From assembly GCA_002390845.1 (NCBI GenBank), contig DGQT01000095.1, positions 1-14,345 on the forward strand: a DNA stretch of 14,345 nt, written 5' to 3'. Shown one piece after another: positions 13,914 through 14,345 of this stretch (the first letter of the stretch is position 1; each line of letters opens with the position of its first letter). Under the pieces are notes generated by a model. That model ran no database searches and was not told where the DNA came from. It saw only the letters and a program-made list of their open reading frames with translations. The position numbers were made by a program, and so were the translations under genes. This DNA comes from Chitinophagaceae bacterium UBA4407. Lineage in GTDB: Bacteria > Bacteroidota > Bacteroidia > Chitinophagales > Chitinophagaceae.

Positions 13914-14345
13914 ATGAATAAAAATTCTTTACGAAGTTATTCTATTCCGTTAAGGCTTCAAAGAGTAGCCGGAATAGATTGTCATCAGCCTACTTTTAAA
14001 GTGGCTGTTTGTATAGAGGGCGAAGTTCCCGTCATTAACACTTTCAATACTTACACAGAAGATGTGTACCGGCTTAAAGATTTTCTTGTTGGTTATCTTA
14101 TCAAAGATGTAATTATTGAGAGCACGGGTATTTACTGGCGTTTTGTATATCGTGTTCTTACTGAAGCAGGGATTAAAACAGTAGTGGTAAACCCCTTCAC
14201 GGTAAAACAGAACCCGTTATTGAAAACCGATAAACGGGATGCTGTATGGCTTGCCACACTTTTAATGAATGGCATGGTACAGCCAAGCATTGTAGTGGAT
14301 CTGCAACAAGAGGCTTTGAGGGAACTTACCCGTCAGCGGCTGCAT
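13914..14345 (+). CDS. IS110-family transposase (DEDD recombinase), N-terminal 144 codons
   Basis: Open to the window end. The RuvC-like DEDD domain is visible: D22 in VAGIDCHQ, E69 in IIESTGIYW, and D106 and D109 in LLKTDKRDAVWLA, with the spacing expected for this family. KTVVVNPF (88-95) is also typical. The C-terminal serine-bearing domain lies outside the window, so completeness cannot be judged. The family catalyses strand exchange between donor and target DNA; several members are guided by a bridge RNA made from the element's noncoding end. ATG 13914 is preceded by AAAAGG at a seven-base distance and by an inverted repeat that may limit translation. Confidence 0.93.
   Translation, partial: MNKNSLRSYSIPLRLQRVAGIDCHQPTFKVAVCIEGEVPVINTFNTYTEDVYRLKDFLVGYLIKDVIIESTGIYWRFVYRVLTEAGIKTVVVNPFTVKQNPLLKTDKRDAVWLATLLMNGMVQPSIVVDLQQEALRELTRQRLH

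Larger units (their letters stand above)
13826..14345 (+). mobile_element. IS110-family insertion sequence, left part (right side beyond the window)
   Basis: The element is recognised from its recombinase gene at 13914. The left boundary is an estimate: 13826 is where similarity to the right arm of repeat copy G stops. IS110 elements usually lack long terminal inverted repeats and target duplications, so the end cannot be fixed by sequence alone. The 88 bases before the gene carry a perfect 10-base inverted repeat and could be part of a structured noncoding region. Confidence 0.6.

Overview
The window looks like chromosomal DNA of a member of the Bacteroidota, most plausibly a Chitinophagaceae-type bacterium. 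The evidence is an AT-rich genome, A-rich leaders rather than strong Shine-Dalgarno sites, a TonB-linked outer-membrane protein with an N-terminal carboxypeptidase-regulatory-like domain, a Bacteroidota-style promoter (TTTG, then TAnnTTTG), a lipid A Kdo transferase, and a conserved hypothetical protein whose C-terminal domain I recall from this phylum. This is inference from gene content; no rRNA or other taxonomic marker is present.

Layout. 1-226: a dispersed inverted-repeat element (copy A). 227-1660: a secreted DUF1254/DUF1214 protein. 1810-4302: an outer-membrane beta-barrel/TonB-receptor-like protein. 4446-6685: a compact same-strand cluster of a periplasmic PstS-like binding protein, two single-pass membrane micro-proteins (40 and 53 aa, too short for routine ORF calling) and a sterol-desaturase-type di-iron membrane hydroxylase. 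6860-7762 (minus): a SAM hydrolase of the DUF62 family that unusually carries a signal peptide. Divergent from it, 7922-9451 (plus): a polyprenyl diphosphate synthase and a DinB-like protein. 9782-11510 (minus): a secreted TonB-C-terminal-domain protein and, upstream of it, thymidine kinase. 11624-12364 (plus): a conserved hypothetical, overlapping tail-to-tail with waaA (12337-13599, minus). 13914 to the end: the first 144 codons of an IS110-family transposase (recombinase).

The most notable feature is not a gene. Seven copies or half-copies of one intergenic inverted-repeat element (here A-G) occur in 14.3 kb. Each arm runs from an outer T-run plus GAGCCxGGCT, through the core TTGCGTCGCAC, to an inner CTTGTAC. 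Complete copies enclose short centres that differ completely and often contain their own unrelated palindrome. Copies lie between transcription units and are absent from the two divergent promoter gaps and from gaps inside operons. The IS110 element begins where the right arm of copy G decays, suggesting insertion into a REP-like target. The repeat also supplies false GTG/TTG starts that lengthen neighbouring open frames, so several starts were moved downstream here.

Working together: the 1.8-6.7 kb block looks like an envelope module (outer-membrane barrel, periplasmic binding protein, small inner-membrane proteins, membrane lipid hydroxylase), but its substrate cannot be read from sequence. 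The rest is mainly housekeeping: isoprenoid chain synthesis, thymidine salvage and LPS core assembly.
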